DNA of 64,000 nt from Allacma fusca (GCA_947179485.1 OX359249.1:11036001-11100000); one strand, 5' to 3'; shown: positions 25,601 to 36,843, counted from the stretch's first letter. Translations and numbers: made by a program. Notes: a model not told the origin generated them from the letters alone.

Positions 25601-26414
25601 GAATCAGTGGATTGGATACATTAAAGACAAATGATATATGATTCTATAGCAAAAACTTGTAATTCTGCATGTTCGACTTAAACTGATAAAAGTAAATTAT
25701 TGTACAGTGTAACCCACATTTGAGTTCCGCAGTCAATGAGCATCCTGCAAACTCCTTATCACCATACACCTATGTAGATACCTCATATGTACTTATATAA
25801 TTCCTATTGGAACGAATAACCCATCATCAGACTTTACCCGAACCAACAACCCCAGTTTCCCAAAGAACCCCCCGTCATAGATCCTTTCAGCTCAGATGTA
25901 TGTACTACCATAATACCCAAAGGAAGAATACTTTAGATTTGGTAAACCTCCGTCATCTAATTATACCAATAGATCGATGTCCTTAAAAACACACAGAGAG
26001 ACACACACACACACACACACTCCGTATCGTACTACAAGAACAACAACAACAACAACACATACATGCATACATGCTTAGGCCCATCTCCTCTGAAAAAAGC
26101 CTTCCTTTTCAAGCGGCAAAAGGAACAGAAGGAAAGAAGATTAAGCTAATCGAACGTGAGGACACTTACCATGGCCATGGAATGGCAAAATAAATTCGCC
26201 TCACAACACAACGACAAGTAACTACAATCTGCGACAATCCTTTGAGAACGACAAAGTGATGGGATGTGCTAGATGAAGCATTAGTGCCCGAGTGCTGGTT
26301 ACTTTGATTACTGTTCGGTGAAACACAGAACTCGTGATGCGTCGGGAGCACAACCACGGGGCCTTTGCACTTACTGTTTGCACTCGTCGAGAAACAAGTC
26401 ATTTTCGAATTCAT
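4219..26414 (-). CDS. Mob2: MOB kinase activator 2 (Mob2), six-exon model
   Basis: Joined model: 26170-26414, 5785-5963, 5462-5558, 5217-5341, 4748-4953, 4219-4443, all on the minus strand. It gives 358 codons plus TAA with every exon junction in phase. Residues about 105-285 form a Mob1/phocein domain. The NEW motif (N135-W137), the zinc ligands C160 and C165 (C-x4-C) and H240 and H245 (in AHIYHCHF) are present. Mob2 proteins are adaptors that bind the N-terminal regulatory region of NDR/Tricornered AGC kinases; they have no catalytic activity of their own and act in the cytoplasm and nucleus. The block after C165, with RTYLWFDE and PQYIDYVMTF, looks closer to arthropod Mob2 than to Mob1/Mats, Mob3 or phocein, judged from memory of the families. 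The five 3' exons are near certain. The first exon is inferred from an ATG, an upstream in-frame stop, a consensus donor and matching phase, so other N-termini may exist. Confidence 0.9.
4748..4953 (-). CDS. Mob2: Mob2 exon 5: zinc-ligand histidines and MOB core
   Basis: The 206 bp exon lies between an acceptor ending TTTTTCAG and a donor GTAAGC. It encodes residues 217-284, after the split Thr216. It begins NAFPSSFQDIVKKICRL, matching the FPSSF helix start of MOB proteins. It contains AHIYHCHF, whose first and last His (H240, H245) correspond to the two zinc-binding His of MOB1. It then continues through HAHLNCVFAHFMTF to EKETEILQ, the conserved last helix. Incoming phase is 1 and outgoing phase is 0. 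Confidence 0.96.
5217..5341 (-). CDS. Mob2: Mob2 exon 4: core beta hairpin and PQYIDYV helix
   Basis: The 125 bp exon has an acceptor ending TTTTCTAG and a consensus donor GTAAGT. It encodes residues 175-215: TYLWFDERGKKVKVAAPQ, then YIDYVMTFIQKTINDESLFP and TKS. This is the most diagnostic Mob2 stretch: YLWFDE-G-KK followed by APQYIDYVM. The first base completes Arg174 and the last base begins Thr216, so both neighbouring junctions are in frame. Confidence 0.97.
5462..5558 (-). CDS. Mob2: Mob2 exon 3: first zinc-ligand cysteine pair
   Basis: The 97 bp exon has an acceptor ending ACATTCCAG and a donor GTAATC. It encodes IALFEHVNLIYGTISEF, then C160-TPTS-C165, then PDMTGPCM. The two Cys with four residues between are the cysteine half of the structural zinc site of MOB proteins. 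The C-x4-C spacing and the Gly-Thr-Ile-Ser-Glu-Phe-Cys motif are conserved across Mob1 and Mob2. It is too short to stand out as an open frame and was found by splicing logic. Confidence 0.94.
5752..5770. repeat. AT microsatellite next to a Mob2 splice donor
   Basis: Uninterrupted AT dinucleotide tract of about nine units, starting 14 bases inside the intron after Mob2 exon 2. Confidence 0.95.
5785..5963 (-). CDS. Mob2: Mob2 exon 2: start of the MOB domain
   Basis: The 179 bp exon has an acceptor ending GAATTATAG. It encodes KARRKEKDTG, a short Gly/Ser linker, then YLEAALLERHLNETDL and GLEKNEWMASH. The YLE...LER and NEW-ASH motifs begin the MOB fold. The basic KARRKEKD segment is the point at which different Mob2 N-termini would be joined (incoming phase 2). 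The donor is GTACTA, which is non-consensus. It is chosen because it gives ASHT-IALFEHVN across the junction, as in other Mob2 proteins, whereas reading through gives FSYIYIYI from an AT repeat. Confidence 0.93.
7062..7322 (-). CDS. Weakly supported 86-codon open frame in Mob2 intron 1
   Basis: ATG at 7322, TAA at 7062. The translation starts MVLYAMYNNLKRESSWG, has a central C-x2-C pair (DECGKCDKS) and ends YAKRKE. The end coincides with GA|GTAAGA, a possible donor in phase 2, which would be compatible with joining to the KARRKEKD exon of Mob2. The region is AT-rich and no homology is recognised, so this may be a chance frame. It is listed because strand, position and phase fit an alternative Mob2 5' exon. 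Confidence 0.15.
   Translation of the reverse strand: MVLYAMYNNLKRESSWGLVFVIVVNNYRWEKNYTLSCIIYDECGKCDKSVFYHCIGGEITTLNRQKLRSISGGNYDRGELYAKRKE
8370..8408. repeat. Inverted repeat, 10 bp arms
   Basis: CATCACCAAC at 8370-8379 and its reverse complement GTTGGTGATG at 8399-8408, with a 19 base loop. It could form a hairpin. Confidence 0.8.
9056..9484 (-). CDS. Unrecognised 142-codon open frame inside Mob2 intron 1
   Basis: ATG at 9484, stop TAA at 9056. The frame is also open a few codons upstream to a TAG, where CCTGTTAG could act as a 3' splice site at about 9497. The translation begins MSRFYDSFVDVLSHCCGHRR, is rich in charged residues (RRERRHSDR, DATDFDDG), and ends with an amphipathic-looking stretch MTEVQDKLYDGLMKIFSETL. 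Local GC is about 45-57 percent in sampled 60-base lines, clearly above the surrounding intron, and amino-acid use is balanced with no repeat content. I do not recognise a family. It could be an alternative terminal or first exon of Mob2 (same strand, between its exons), a nested gene, or a retained open frame. No clear strong donor is visible inside it. Confidence 0.45.
   Translation of the reverse strand: MSRFYDSFVDVLSHCCGHRRERRHSDRLSYHCDATDFDDGPAKVMRAKGRLDVLTPDPVNNNQNSVKGYHLHHQRNLFPPIGAANKRYGLETSDNESVMKVSTGNLMTEVQDKLYDGLMKIFSETLESLVFVMCPVGSVHED
10093..10140. repeat. Compound trinucleotide tract
   Basis: ACT units grade into CAA/CAG-type trinucleotides. It generates artefactual poly-Val and poly-Ser frames. 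Confidence 0.85.
11382..11459. repeat. ATGT tetranucleotide followed by TG dinucleotide array
   Basis: ATGT units at 11382-11409, then about 13 TG units at 11433-11459. Confidence 0.95.
13427..13466. repeat. Head-to-head CA / GT array (self-complementary)
   Basis: A CA run (13427-13438) passes directly into a GT run (13439-13466, one GC interruption), so the two halves are reverse complements. Confidence 0.95.
15317..15370. repeat. CT microsatellite
   Basis: About 54 bases of CT with a few T or C interruptions. Confidence 0.95.
16041..16060. repeat. GAAA tetranucleotide, five units
   Basis: Five perfect GAAA units preceded by an A run. Confidence 0.95.
19079..19115. repeat. GA microsatellite
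   Basis: About 18 GA units with one GG interruption. Confidence 0.95.
20482..20537. repeat. CT microsatellite
   Basis: CT dinucleotides with TG interruptions, followed by a CCCT end. Confidence 0.95.
22555..22624. repeat. CA / CATA compound microsatellite
   Basis: CA units, then CATA units, then CA units again. Confidence 0.95.
23243..23305. repeat. CATA / CAGA / CA compound microsatellite
   Basis: CATA units change to CAGA units and then to CA, a graded series of point variants. Confidence 0.95.
25304..25388. repeat. GA microsatellite with interruptions
   Basis: Over 80 bases of GA-rich purine tract, broken by GGGCGAAAAA, ACAGAGACAT and ATAGAA blocks. Confidence 0.95.
26170..26414 (-). 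CDS. Mob2: Probable first coding exon of Mob2 (one isoform)
   Basis: An ATG opens an 81-codon frame ending CCA TG at a full consensus donor GTAAGTG. An in-frame TAA lies 9 bases upstream of the ATG, so no longer start is possible within this exon. The outgoing phase (2) matches Mob2 exon 2 exactly, giving IPWPW-KARRKEKD. The peptide begins MNSKMTCFSTSANSK, has an Asn/Ser/His-rich middle (residues about 32-53), then VVTCRCVVRRIYF. GC is well above the flanks, as for the other Mob2 exons. I do not recognise a conserved domain; N-terminal extensions of Mob2 vary between isoforms and species. The link to Mob2 over 20 kb is inferred from strand, phase and splice site, not from similarity. Confidence 0.6.
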
Positions 26415-26590
26415 AGTGATTATTTATCTTGACGACAAAAAAATCCCACTTGTCTCGAACACTCTCCTAGTATTACAGTTTCAGTAATTTTTTTTTAAAT
26501 TTTGATGTCAAAATTGTATTTAGTCTTCCACAAATTTCTGAAGAACTCCTTGAGCTCAGTAACATTGCTCCATTTCTAAACATACAAAAA

Positions 26591-26599
26591 AAATATATA
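26591..26599 (-). promoter_or_regulatory. Possible TATA element upstream of the 26.4 kb Mob2 exon
   Basis: On the minus strand the sequence reads GGTATATATTTT, about 180 bases upstream of the ATG at 26414. A start site 25-35 bases downstream would leave a 5' UTR of roughly 150 bases. In DNA this AT-rich, such matches occur often by chance. Confidence 0.15.
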
Positions 26600-26819
26600 C
26601 CTGGAACTCTGTTGTTTTGTTGTGAGAGTATCAACAACACTATTGTTTATAATGAGAAGTGTGCTTGTTATTTTTATATCTTTAGTAGTAGTAGTGGTAG
26701 TAGTAGTAAATAGCAAGTGATATTATATCTCAAGCTTTAATATAGTCAACAAAAAAAAAACTACGACTACTTTTAGATGGATGAGATGAAGCACGTTGAT
26801 TGATACCATGGAATGGATT

Positions 26820-26866
26820 TTCTCTCTCTCTCTCTCTCTCTTTCTCCCTCTCTCTCACTCACTCTC
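26820..26866. repeat. CT microsatellite upstream of the 26.4 kb exon
   Basis: A CT tract (GA on the gene strand), about 410 bases upstream of the ATG at 26414, in promoter-proximal position if that exon is first. Confidence 0.95.
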
Positions 26867-28701
26867 AGCTGATATGATGACACTGTGAATGTCTACGAGA
26901 AACTGACAGTCCAAGTCGCTATTACTGCTCTTTGAATTATGTACATTACTTAGTACATAGATACATTCGAAGCAGCTGTTAGACCTTTGCAAGCTTGCTG
27001 GGGGTTCGTGAGAGAGTTTTGCACCTCCCCAATGACTCCACACACAACACTCTAACACAGAGTCACAGACATACACACTCATACACACTCATACACACAC
27101 TCATACACACACACATACAGAGTTACTAAACAACCCATATAGTTGTGGTAGCTTCCAACTTCATACACTTGGAGAGTCAGAATGGACAGTATGTACAGTC
27201 AAGTATGCACAAAATCTGTGGTTAGTTAGTTAGTTGAGAGCGGTGTGATTATAGAGATCTGGGATCTGAGACTACGTAACTATTGCAATCAGTGTCTTTA
27301 CAATAAATTTTCTAGGTTTTCTTATATCCCACTAAATATTTATCCCATCTCGCTACCATTACCTATAATGGGTTCCTAATTGCCTCTTTTCAATCCCATT
27401 CAATATATTCCGCTCATAAGGCACGCTAGTGCCTCAACATAATTAAGCTTACACACTACTCTCAATTGACATACTCTACTCTATATACACATTCACTCAT
27501 AAAAAACTCCTCCTAAAAAAAATAGAGTGACCAATAAATGTGAGCTCCATAGCTCCAAGATCACTACATCTACATAATCAATTCCCTTCAAAATTCTCCC
27601 TTTGAAGGTTTACGAAGGTCCTGGAATTTTTTTCCCCTCATGTAGTATCCAAAAATGTATGCATGCCTTCAATTATTCGTTCCTCATTACATGCAAATAA
27701 TTATCACCACGATGACGAAGAAGTCATCTGGAACAATTAGCATGGTCATATATAAGTATGTACAAACACACACTCCAAACTCCATGCATCTATAATAATT
27801 CAAATATAAAAAGGTGAATATTTAGCAGGGAGTAACATTCCCTCACATATCTCTGTATTTGCACTTGTATGGGTACAAGTTCAGGAGCGGGGGGAAAAAA
27901 TAGTAACGTAATCTACTACTCGTAACTAAAGAGATTCTCACAATCCCGAATAAATTCTATTACTGCAAAAGTAATATTCTACTGGTAAGAATTCATGAAT
28001 ATGAATGTGTGCGGATGGAGTCCCATGGATGTGACTCGTGGATCTGGTGAGTTCAAATTTATGTGCAAAAACAACTTGGGTCCAACATAATATTAAGTCC
28101 TGTATTTAATTTTTTCTCAGTCCCAACAACAACATTTAAATTTGATTTTCACAGGGAGCTTTTTATATTGAAAATAGACCTTCAGAAAAAAAAATTATAT
28201 TTTCTTTTTGAAGGGCGTCAGGGACCGTGGACAGAAAAACCCGAGGATTTGAACTTAAGCTAACGGAGAGTCACAATAATTACTGAGCTTAATGCAGAAA
28301 ATACAATGAAATCCTATGAGAGGACGAGTACATCGTCCCATCTTTCCCACTTTTCTTCCCAAAGTCATTGCTCTTGAAAGCTTCAAAAATCCTTGATGGA
28401 AACGCTTAAGCATGACTTTACCAAGTCACTTGAAAATAATCCCTGTAACTTGCATCTTTGTTTACTTGTTTACGTATACAAAAAAAACATACATGTGTGC
28501 ACATCCCATTAAAATGAGATTCTCCTTTTACAGGGACTCCATATATATGTACATATCTATAACTACAAAGCACGAGCCTAACTATGCATATTTACCGATG
28601 TATATGTATATACATATAATATATAAATTATATATATTCAAAAAAGTGATGATACATCCCTTGTACCCATTTCAGGCTAGGATATTTAATTTCCATCCAG
28701 T

Positions 28702-28760
<59 letters not shown>
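28702..28760. repeat. TAG trinucleotide array, about 20 units
   Basis: About 20 perfect TAG units. In one frame this reads as a long Ser run inside a 235-codon open frame that is otherwise unsupported. Confidence 0.97.
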
Positions 28761-29881
28761 ACTACCTAGTATATAGTAGGAAGGGATACAGGATCTATAG
28801 GGACAGAGGCGCAGGCAAAGCAGGCAAGACAGGCAGGCATGCAGAGAGACAGAGCAAGTCAGGATTCACAGCAATCTCGAAACACAATGGACGTACATGC
28901 TTGAAAACTCTGATAAATCAGCATTATGTCAGCAGTATTTTCACAGGAAATAAACTAAAAGTCCCAGACCACAACATTTCGAGAGCAGCTGGTAAGTTCG
29001 CAGTAACAGGACTATTGCGTGATGCAAACACATACATACACACACCAGCACGATCCATCAGCTCCATACATATAGAGACACTAAACTTAAGTCACTTATG
29101 CAAGGAAGGAATGGGATGATTTTAAAATCATGATTGCATAATGTATAATGAGGAGCAGTGACAAAAATAAATTACTATTGACATCTCCTCTCCTAAACTA
29201 CGTATGTATGTAAAATGAGTAGGAAATCACTCATGTTTACCTAGAACTTGTTACAATCAGATTAAATTATGAAAATACCCCATACACTATACACAACCGA
29301 CACAACTCTAATTGTAAATCTCTAAGCCTCTATACATACAAGGAATACTCAACAGAGAGAGAGAGAGAGAGAGAGAGGACAAAGTTCCGTTCCGCTCCAA
29401 CCACAAATTCCACGGAACCACCATGTCATTTTCGTAAACACACAAATATAACATGAGTCTCTCCTCTGCTCTAGCACACAGAACAGACAAATTTGACAAA
29501 TTTATTTCGAGCTAATTTGTCTTAATAATAATTAAGTTTTGATGAGACTCTTGGATATAATTCAAGAGCAAATTCACCACAGTCATCGCTCCAATAACTT
29601 GAGGAATACTCTTTTGTGGTGGTCCCATAGATGGATGACGGGTTCTAACCCCTACCAACAGCTTACGTGTATATGTACATATATAAACATCAGTAATTAC
29701 TACAGACTGATCTGTACGGGAATATTTTCTCTCCACCTACACACACTACAGGTATGTAAGTATATAAAAGTATACAACTGCAGAGGGCTACACAGGCTGC
29801 ATACATGACTGATTCCAGGACCTTACTCCATGAATACATACATATACATCCCTCAGCGGCCTATATACACAAAGAGTCAAT

Positions 29882-29899
29882 GTAGTAGTAGTAGTATCT

Positions 29900-29930
<31 letters not shown>

Positions 29931-29942
29931 AGTAGTAGTAGT
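29882..29942. repeat. TAG trinucleotide array, interrupted
   Basis: About 19 TAG units with a TCTG interruption and one missing base. It is a second array of the same motif and orientation, about 1.2 kb from the first. Confidence 0.95.
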
Positions 29943-32900
29943 GGGTAACTCTATTTGTGTGCTCTCATTCACGAACACCACCATATAGCAGGTGTGTATG
30001 CACGGCCCAGGGTAAACTTGCTATTTAAAAGTCGACCACCAAAACGTTTAATTGAAGATGACGGCTTGGAAACGGATTTCGCAAACTACAAACCAGAACT
30101 TTAGGGAGACGCCAAAGCTCTCCTCTACCAAGAAGACCCAAAAAGTCACAAGAGGAGTCTTTTTTTTTCATGAAGGAGAGACTCCCAATGAAAATCAACC
30201 TGGTTTAGAAATTACATGTAAATCATTTCCACAAACAACACCATCCCCATATAATCCCCTGTCAGGTGCCTTCTCCCCACACATAGGGATCCACCAATAG
30301 ATACAAATGTGCTAAACAAAGTGCACATTGTACAGACCGTACAGTAGACATGAACTTGATCTTTATACTTATTAACTCCACGCATTGTTTTCACATAACC
30401 TCCAAGTTTTCCTTGTTACAGGCTGGTAGTGACAACCTAGGCAAAAATGAAAGGGCACAAGGAGAATCAGAGCTTATATATTATATATTATTAGGAGGAA
30501 AGTTCAGGAGGAGCCCACACAATGTCTATAAGTAGATATACCTCGTACTCGTACACCCAGCGTAACTCTCTGGATGTACATACGTCCATGAGGGGAGATC
30601 CCGTGAGAAAAGGCATGTAGCACATCTTGTAATTAAAAACTAATCCCAATGATGTAGGGTTAATACCTTAGAAAATTATCGACGGCAGTTTGTCATCCCT
30701 CTCCTGTCAGTCTCACAGTCAGTTACGGATATTGTGCCACATGAGCATCAACGGGATCAAAGAGAGTGAGAAAGAGAGAGAGAGAGAGAGAGAGAGCACA
30801 TAGTGCAATATGCATTTACAATGTACTGTCACTACTCTACTATTTGTAAGTTTCTCATTTTAGACATCATAATAAATTCAAATACTAAATAAAACCACCA
30901 AATCTCTCTACATGGGCTTTCAGTTACTCAGTGACTGAGTGAGCGCCCTGGGTTTGGGAGTTCAAATGCGTAGGTTACACTTTCGCATTAACCTTTCAAA
31001 TAACCCAATAGAGATTCTGTATTCCCTTGGATATGGATCTCTTCCTGGCATACAAAACTGTTTACCTACAAAAAGAGTGTATCCCAGAAATGAGATACTA
31101 AGACAGAACCTGTCTCCCTCTATACTATTGCCACATATCCTCGTCAATAGAACACACACAATACTTACTCTTTAAAATAATAGTAATAAGTACCTATGTA
31201 TGTATACATATTTCCTATATGTTCCTTTACCCAGTCGTTCCGACAGTCTACACTTTCTTATGACACTCTCCATGCTGAACAAAAAAAAAATCCTGGCTAA
31301 ATGTATGGAAAAGTACAATTTGGACTGCTCCTCAAATTACACAACAGAGAACCGTATACATTACTCTGATATGGACGAAGTCAGCACGAAGCCCGTATTT
31401 AAAATCATTTATTCTGGTGCATAGTAATTACTTACATACATGCGTACTAGCAATTACTTATATACATACATATATACATAGACGTACGATACATCCTCTC
31501 AATTTCCCATCGTAGATACTACTCATTGGAGCCATGGCATGCAGAATCATTTTAACAAGAGTTCCGGAGAATACAGCATTTGGAAATTAAGCCAGGGATG
31601 AAGTCATTATTACTATTTAATCACATTTACCAAACATCCGACAGCCTTACTGATAATTGAAAGCTAAATTCCCTATTGAATTCTTAGTACCTCCTCCCGA
31701 GAACCATGAAAAATGACTAAGCTCCACAAATTAAGAATAAACTACTAGAGTCAATTTTGTTAGCCACATGAGAGCCATGATTTTTGAGCTGTTATCAAAA
31801 AATACGAAGAACAGGAATTCCAACCCTTCTTCCCAAAAAAAAGCACATTGTTACTACAGTTCTGCCTCACACACACACATACACACACACAGCCAGCCAC
31901 ACACACATACATACATGCAGAGAGAGACACAAACACAAAGTAACCAGGAAACCAGGATGCATATGGTTTTCCGCCTTTCGCACAATTCTCTAAATTATTT
32001 TTTTTACAACAAATACACACTTCAAACTCATTCTACTATATCGATTGGATTGGACTGAATAGACGAAGTGAGTCTCCTCTGGCTCTGACAAATACGGTTG
32101 AAGTGGTACAAGAAATGAACAAAGAAAATGCTGCGTTAGGGTTCTTCTTGTTCACATTATTATTATGTTCCGTCAGGAGTCAGAGAAGCCGGAGAGACTC
32201 ACATTGAAAAACTTTGCCTATTCATTCGAAAGAAAATCAAATGGCGTGAAGGTGAAACCGAAAGATTTCAGTAAAAATCCAACAAGGACCTTCCCTCACT
32301 AAACTTTCTGTTTACAAACTATACTCTACAAGAACTCCCAATTTTATCTGAGCAGATGTCATGGAAGAATAACAGTCGTCCTTTTCATCCAAATCCGCAA
32401 AAACACTTTGCTAATAATATACCCATAGTCTATCCATTCAGGATTTTTATACAACCATGGAATCCCCTCTCTCTCTCTCTACTCATAATAGCCTCTGTAC
32501 AAGCCTCTCCAAGGGTGTATCCATTGTTTCCCTCAAATTCCATACAGATATCAATGGTGCACAAAATCACTGATAAATTCCTAATCCTTTAATATATAAT
32601 TAAAATAATTATCTTCCTTCAAATCCCAAGTTCCAAAAATCCCCCAAAAATTTAATTAATTTCAGACTCATAATCAGTCACCTGTACTAGATACCCAAAT
32701 ATGTACATAGATATACATATTACATAACAAAGCTGGATTTCCTATAATTTGCTCCAACTATTCTAGGAACACTTCCAAAGCTCATTTTTCTTACTCCTAA
32801 TTTCCGAGTGTCCCTACTTTTGAAGTATGACTTTCCTTCATTATGAAAAACCCTCAACAAGTAGGACCAATGAATCAAATGGATTTATACTATATTCCTG

Positions 32901-34410
32901 TACGTACTACGTACACGTCAATGTACATTATTACTATTATTTGAAATACACATTCACGAATGCACCCACCAAAAAAAATACGTACACATACTGCTAGTAT
33001 CAAGTACAAACAATATCTGTCTTCTCTTCAACTTTTACTTGTCGTAAGAATCATTAGATACTTACAAATTGGCCTCCAGATACACAATGCTTCCATTTAT
33101 TTCCATGTTTTTTCGTGAGCATACTGATACTAATAGCATTAAATGACGTTGAAAAAAAAAATCTCCTCAACAACAGATATTAAAGTCATCAACAAGTATC
33201 TCCAAACAATGACTTGACTCAGATACTATACAATCATAAAAAAACAGCATAAGGAGCATATATTCTATTCGATTATTAACTCCTATCCTCACTATATATA
33301 AGTAAGTATATGTACCATTTCACGTCCTCATATAAAAAGAAAACTTCAGAGAAGTAGTAAATATAATACGTATTGTTTGTCATGCTCAAACAAAGGGACT
33401 GGGCTGGCTCACTCAGTTCAGCTATAAGTACATAATTAAATGGCCGCAATTAAATAATTTTTCTCTCTTTCTGGCTCAGGAGAAGGCTCACTCCAAGAGA
33501 ATTGAATGGTTGAAGGGATATCTACAGTTTTAAATATATAGATATCTATTTATCCCCTTCTCTGTAACAACAGGACTGTAGGGTATTACATTATAGATTT
33601 TTTTTTGTATGAAAGAGCGGAAGGTAAATTCCAGGGTGAAATATTATGGCATCCTGTCAAAGGCCGTCGTAATATTTTCTGCAGCGTGTTCTCCCAGTCA
33701 GCTTGTAATTATTAAAGCAATATAGAATGGGATCACTGAGTCAATTTGATTTTTCTCATCACAACAGAAAGAAAAAAAAATTACGCGATAACACGACGAT
33801 AACGAATTAGAAAGGGGTTTAATAAATCTAATACACCTCTCAAGAGAGGGATAATAAAGGTAGTTAAAAAGCCAACATCTGGGTGGGTATAGGAGATACC
33901 TATAGATAGATACTTTTACACAGGTATAAATTTATAATATATATATATATATATACACACATGACACATGGGTATATATATCTATCTATTCTAGAACGGA
34001 TGTGGACTTCACTTCATCATGTCAAACAAGTAGTGCAATATCTGTATGGTGTGATTAAGTTCAGAGGATTCACAATTATTCCTTGAGGTGGTACTATATT
34101 TCTTCATGTGTAATAAGCAGCAGCGTCGTCCCACCGTTGGTTGTCATCATCATAGCACATAACCATGTCTATATAGTGATAAATGCTCACTGTCGACAGT
34201 GTACACTTCGCTTGTGAGCCTTACTTTATTGTTAGTAGGAACAACCCAGAGTAAGTATGACCTTTAGCTCTGGTCTCTATCTCCGGAATAATAAGAGAAA
34301 ATCACACAACATGACTCTCATCATATAGTTCCTTGACATCCACAATCCACACTAATTCTTACTATGCCATCACCCATTTTTTCTCAATAGTTATATATCA
34401 TCTATACACC

Positions 34411-34411
34411 A

Positions 34412-34447
<36 letters not shown>
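34411..34447. repeat. GA microsatellite
   Basis: About 18 GA units, with one T interruption near the left end. Confidence 0.95.
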
Positions 34448-34449
<2 letters not shown>

Positions 34450-35911
34450 GAGAGATAGTATATCTATATATGTAATTACATAGGAAGTTTATTTGGTCAA
34501 ACAAAACGCTCATCTTTTTCGTATCCTCCTCGTTCGTGCTCCTATTCAATTAATATTTTTTCTCGGACATAATTTTACTTGCGAATCAATTATAATTTTC
34601 TACTCCTATGACTCTCATGGACGTACATCCCTATCTAGTACTTAGAGTCTGTGATTACTGGGACATTAAATGCTCTAAAGGTATAATTACACGTTGCTAA
34701 TTAATTGGTTCATTCCCTGACTGAATGAACCAAACAAAACACTAGTTTCCTCCTCAACAACAACTACATGTAGGATAGATATATAAGTACATCTGTGTAC
34801 TTATATAAAATGCTTGTATTAAAATTTATATGCCTATAGATGTATATTTCCTCTACACACGTGAGGGAAAAGATCACACTCATCATTCATCAAGTACATA
34901 CAGGAACAGTGCATGAATCAACCCTGACTGAGTAGACTCAAGTGTTTAAAATTATGCATATGTAACTTATATGTACACACTCTAGGTATGTATCTACATT
35001 TGTAAGATTGTACGTGTATGACATGTATAAAGAACAAGCACAACGTGTGTACAGGCTTCAGGTCTCGCAAGTAACTTCTTATCAAACGTTCATATGGATT
35101 CACATGATTTACTATAGTTTACTTTAAAATCACAGGGATATAGTCACTCATTACGCATAATATAGAATATTGTCAGAAGTGTCCGTTCCCTCGGTACATA
35201 CTTCCCATGAGGCAAAGCTACCAAAGTATTACATTAATCGTGGAGACAGTATTATTTAATAAATCTTAATCTTTTCCCGTCCTCTATTGCTTCAGAGAGG
35301 AGAGAGAGAGAGACATATATAGGAATAATTATGATTACAGCTTCTTCTTCCTTGCAAAATTTCAGTAATTAACTAAACCGGAGTCTTGGAAGTCTCTCCG
35401 AGCCATAGTGTACTTTTTTTTTAGGTGCGGAAAAATACAAATAATTACTTGTGTATGGGGTGTATTTACATCAAATCCTCTCCAAAGGATCCCACACCTT
35501 ACATATTCACACTCACACACACACACACACAGTTATAAACATATACATAATAAGTACCCATCCATGAGTAAATTCTCTTTTCTGAAGCAGAAGCGTAGCA
35601 AAAATACAGCATGCTCAGGAGGGATCATACGGTAGAATTCCTATTAATATGTACATACCCCATGCATATGATTACATGTGAGTATATTATGTACTCATTG
35701 AAATACACATACTCACATTGAGTCTGAGCTGCAGTTCCTTGGGTGGAGGAGGATTTGATGAAAAATCCTATGCGGATTCTTGCTCCGATTAAAAACAACT
35801 ATATACATGTTACTTATTATTTCAACTAAATTCTATGTGAGAATAAACTGACTGACTTTATATGGAGAGTTTACAGAGAGCTCAACTTTGTAGAATAGTT
35901 CCTGATGCATC

Positions 35912-35950
<39 letters not shown>

Positions 35951-36840
35951 CTATTCTCTACTGGTACCGTTCTCCTTGTGTGTGTAACAATATGAAATTA
36001 AAACTAAAGCCCTGTCATGCCGTTGTTCTCTCACCACCACCACACATACTACCACCACACCACACCATACCAGGACCAGATACTTATCTGGATACATTTG
36101 ACATTTCACAGACTCTCAGGAAAATGTAGGTATGTACATATATAAGATATGAAGAATAATATTATATTATATAGGAAAATATAATAGTATGCATCCCGTA
36201 CAAAATTCACACACAAATATAAACCCTCACGTCAGAGTCAAGTCAGAGGGGAGCAGTTTCAGGGTATGTGTGTGTGTGTGTGTGTGTGAGTGAGCACAAA
36301 CTCTACTTACATATATCTCCTCAAAAGAGAATAAATGACGGCTTTAATCGTAGGAAAGAGTTTCATTTCCCCACTCTTCCTCAACTACTTCCTGACTACA
36401 ATATCATGTTTAAAACCAAGTTCAGTCAGACATCATTCTAGGAGTCTCAATGCTCATTTCACAGGACAGGAGTTGCCCGTCTTGTTCAATACATACAATC
36501 ATATACATATGTATACATCATAATTACACTTGCATATCTCTCTATCTCTATAGATACATAATATAGTACCTATAGATACAGATATACTCATAGCCAGTGC
36601 AAAAACCGCTCTATGACGATGTGAGTATGAGTTGCTAAAATACAGAGTGCACATGTAGGCGCAGAAGACCGTCCTGACTTCATTTCTACGGCACCATTTA
36701 CAGTTTCACAAGGATCTTTCGCAGAATGGAAATATCTACACACACAACAGAGAGACACAAAAGTAGGTCTACGCGGTGAACAAACGAGAACTAACTTTGC
36801 ACACTCACACCAAGTCACAAAGTCAGGTCCGGCTTAATAT

Positions 36841-36843
<3 letters not shown>

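Larger units (their letters stand above)
10200..26160. other. Repeat-rich intronic DNA
   Basis: Predominantly AT-rich sequence with dispersed TACATACA-type tetranucleotides and the GA, CT, CA, GAAA and trinucleotide tracts listed separately. The longest open frames here (for example 16503-16958 on the minus strand) lack splice sites, composition bias or recognisable domains. Confidence 0.55.
5964..26169 (-). other. Very long Mob2 intron 1 (about 20 kb)
   Basis: If exon 26170-26414 is the first coding exon, this interval is intron 1, with donor GTAAGT at 26169 and acceptor TATAG at 5964. It contains many microsatellites from about 10 kb onward and two minus-strand open frames (7062-7322, 9056-9484) annotated separately. 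Apart from those I see no convincing coding sequence. Long first introns often hold alternative promoters and enhancers, but none can be assigned from sequence alone. Confidence 0.5.

Noticed and set aside
28412-29119. 235-codon plus-strand open frame, the longest in the window
   Set aside because: Its length is due to the TAG array read as poly-Ser and to AT-rich Tyr/Ile/Met stretches. A GTAAGT near 28993 is the only splice-like feature, and no domain is recognisable.
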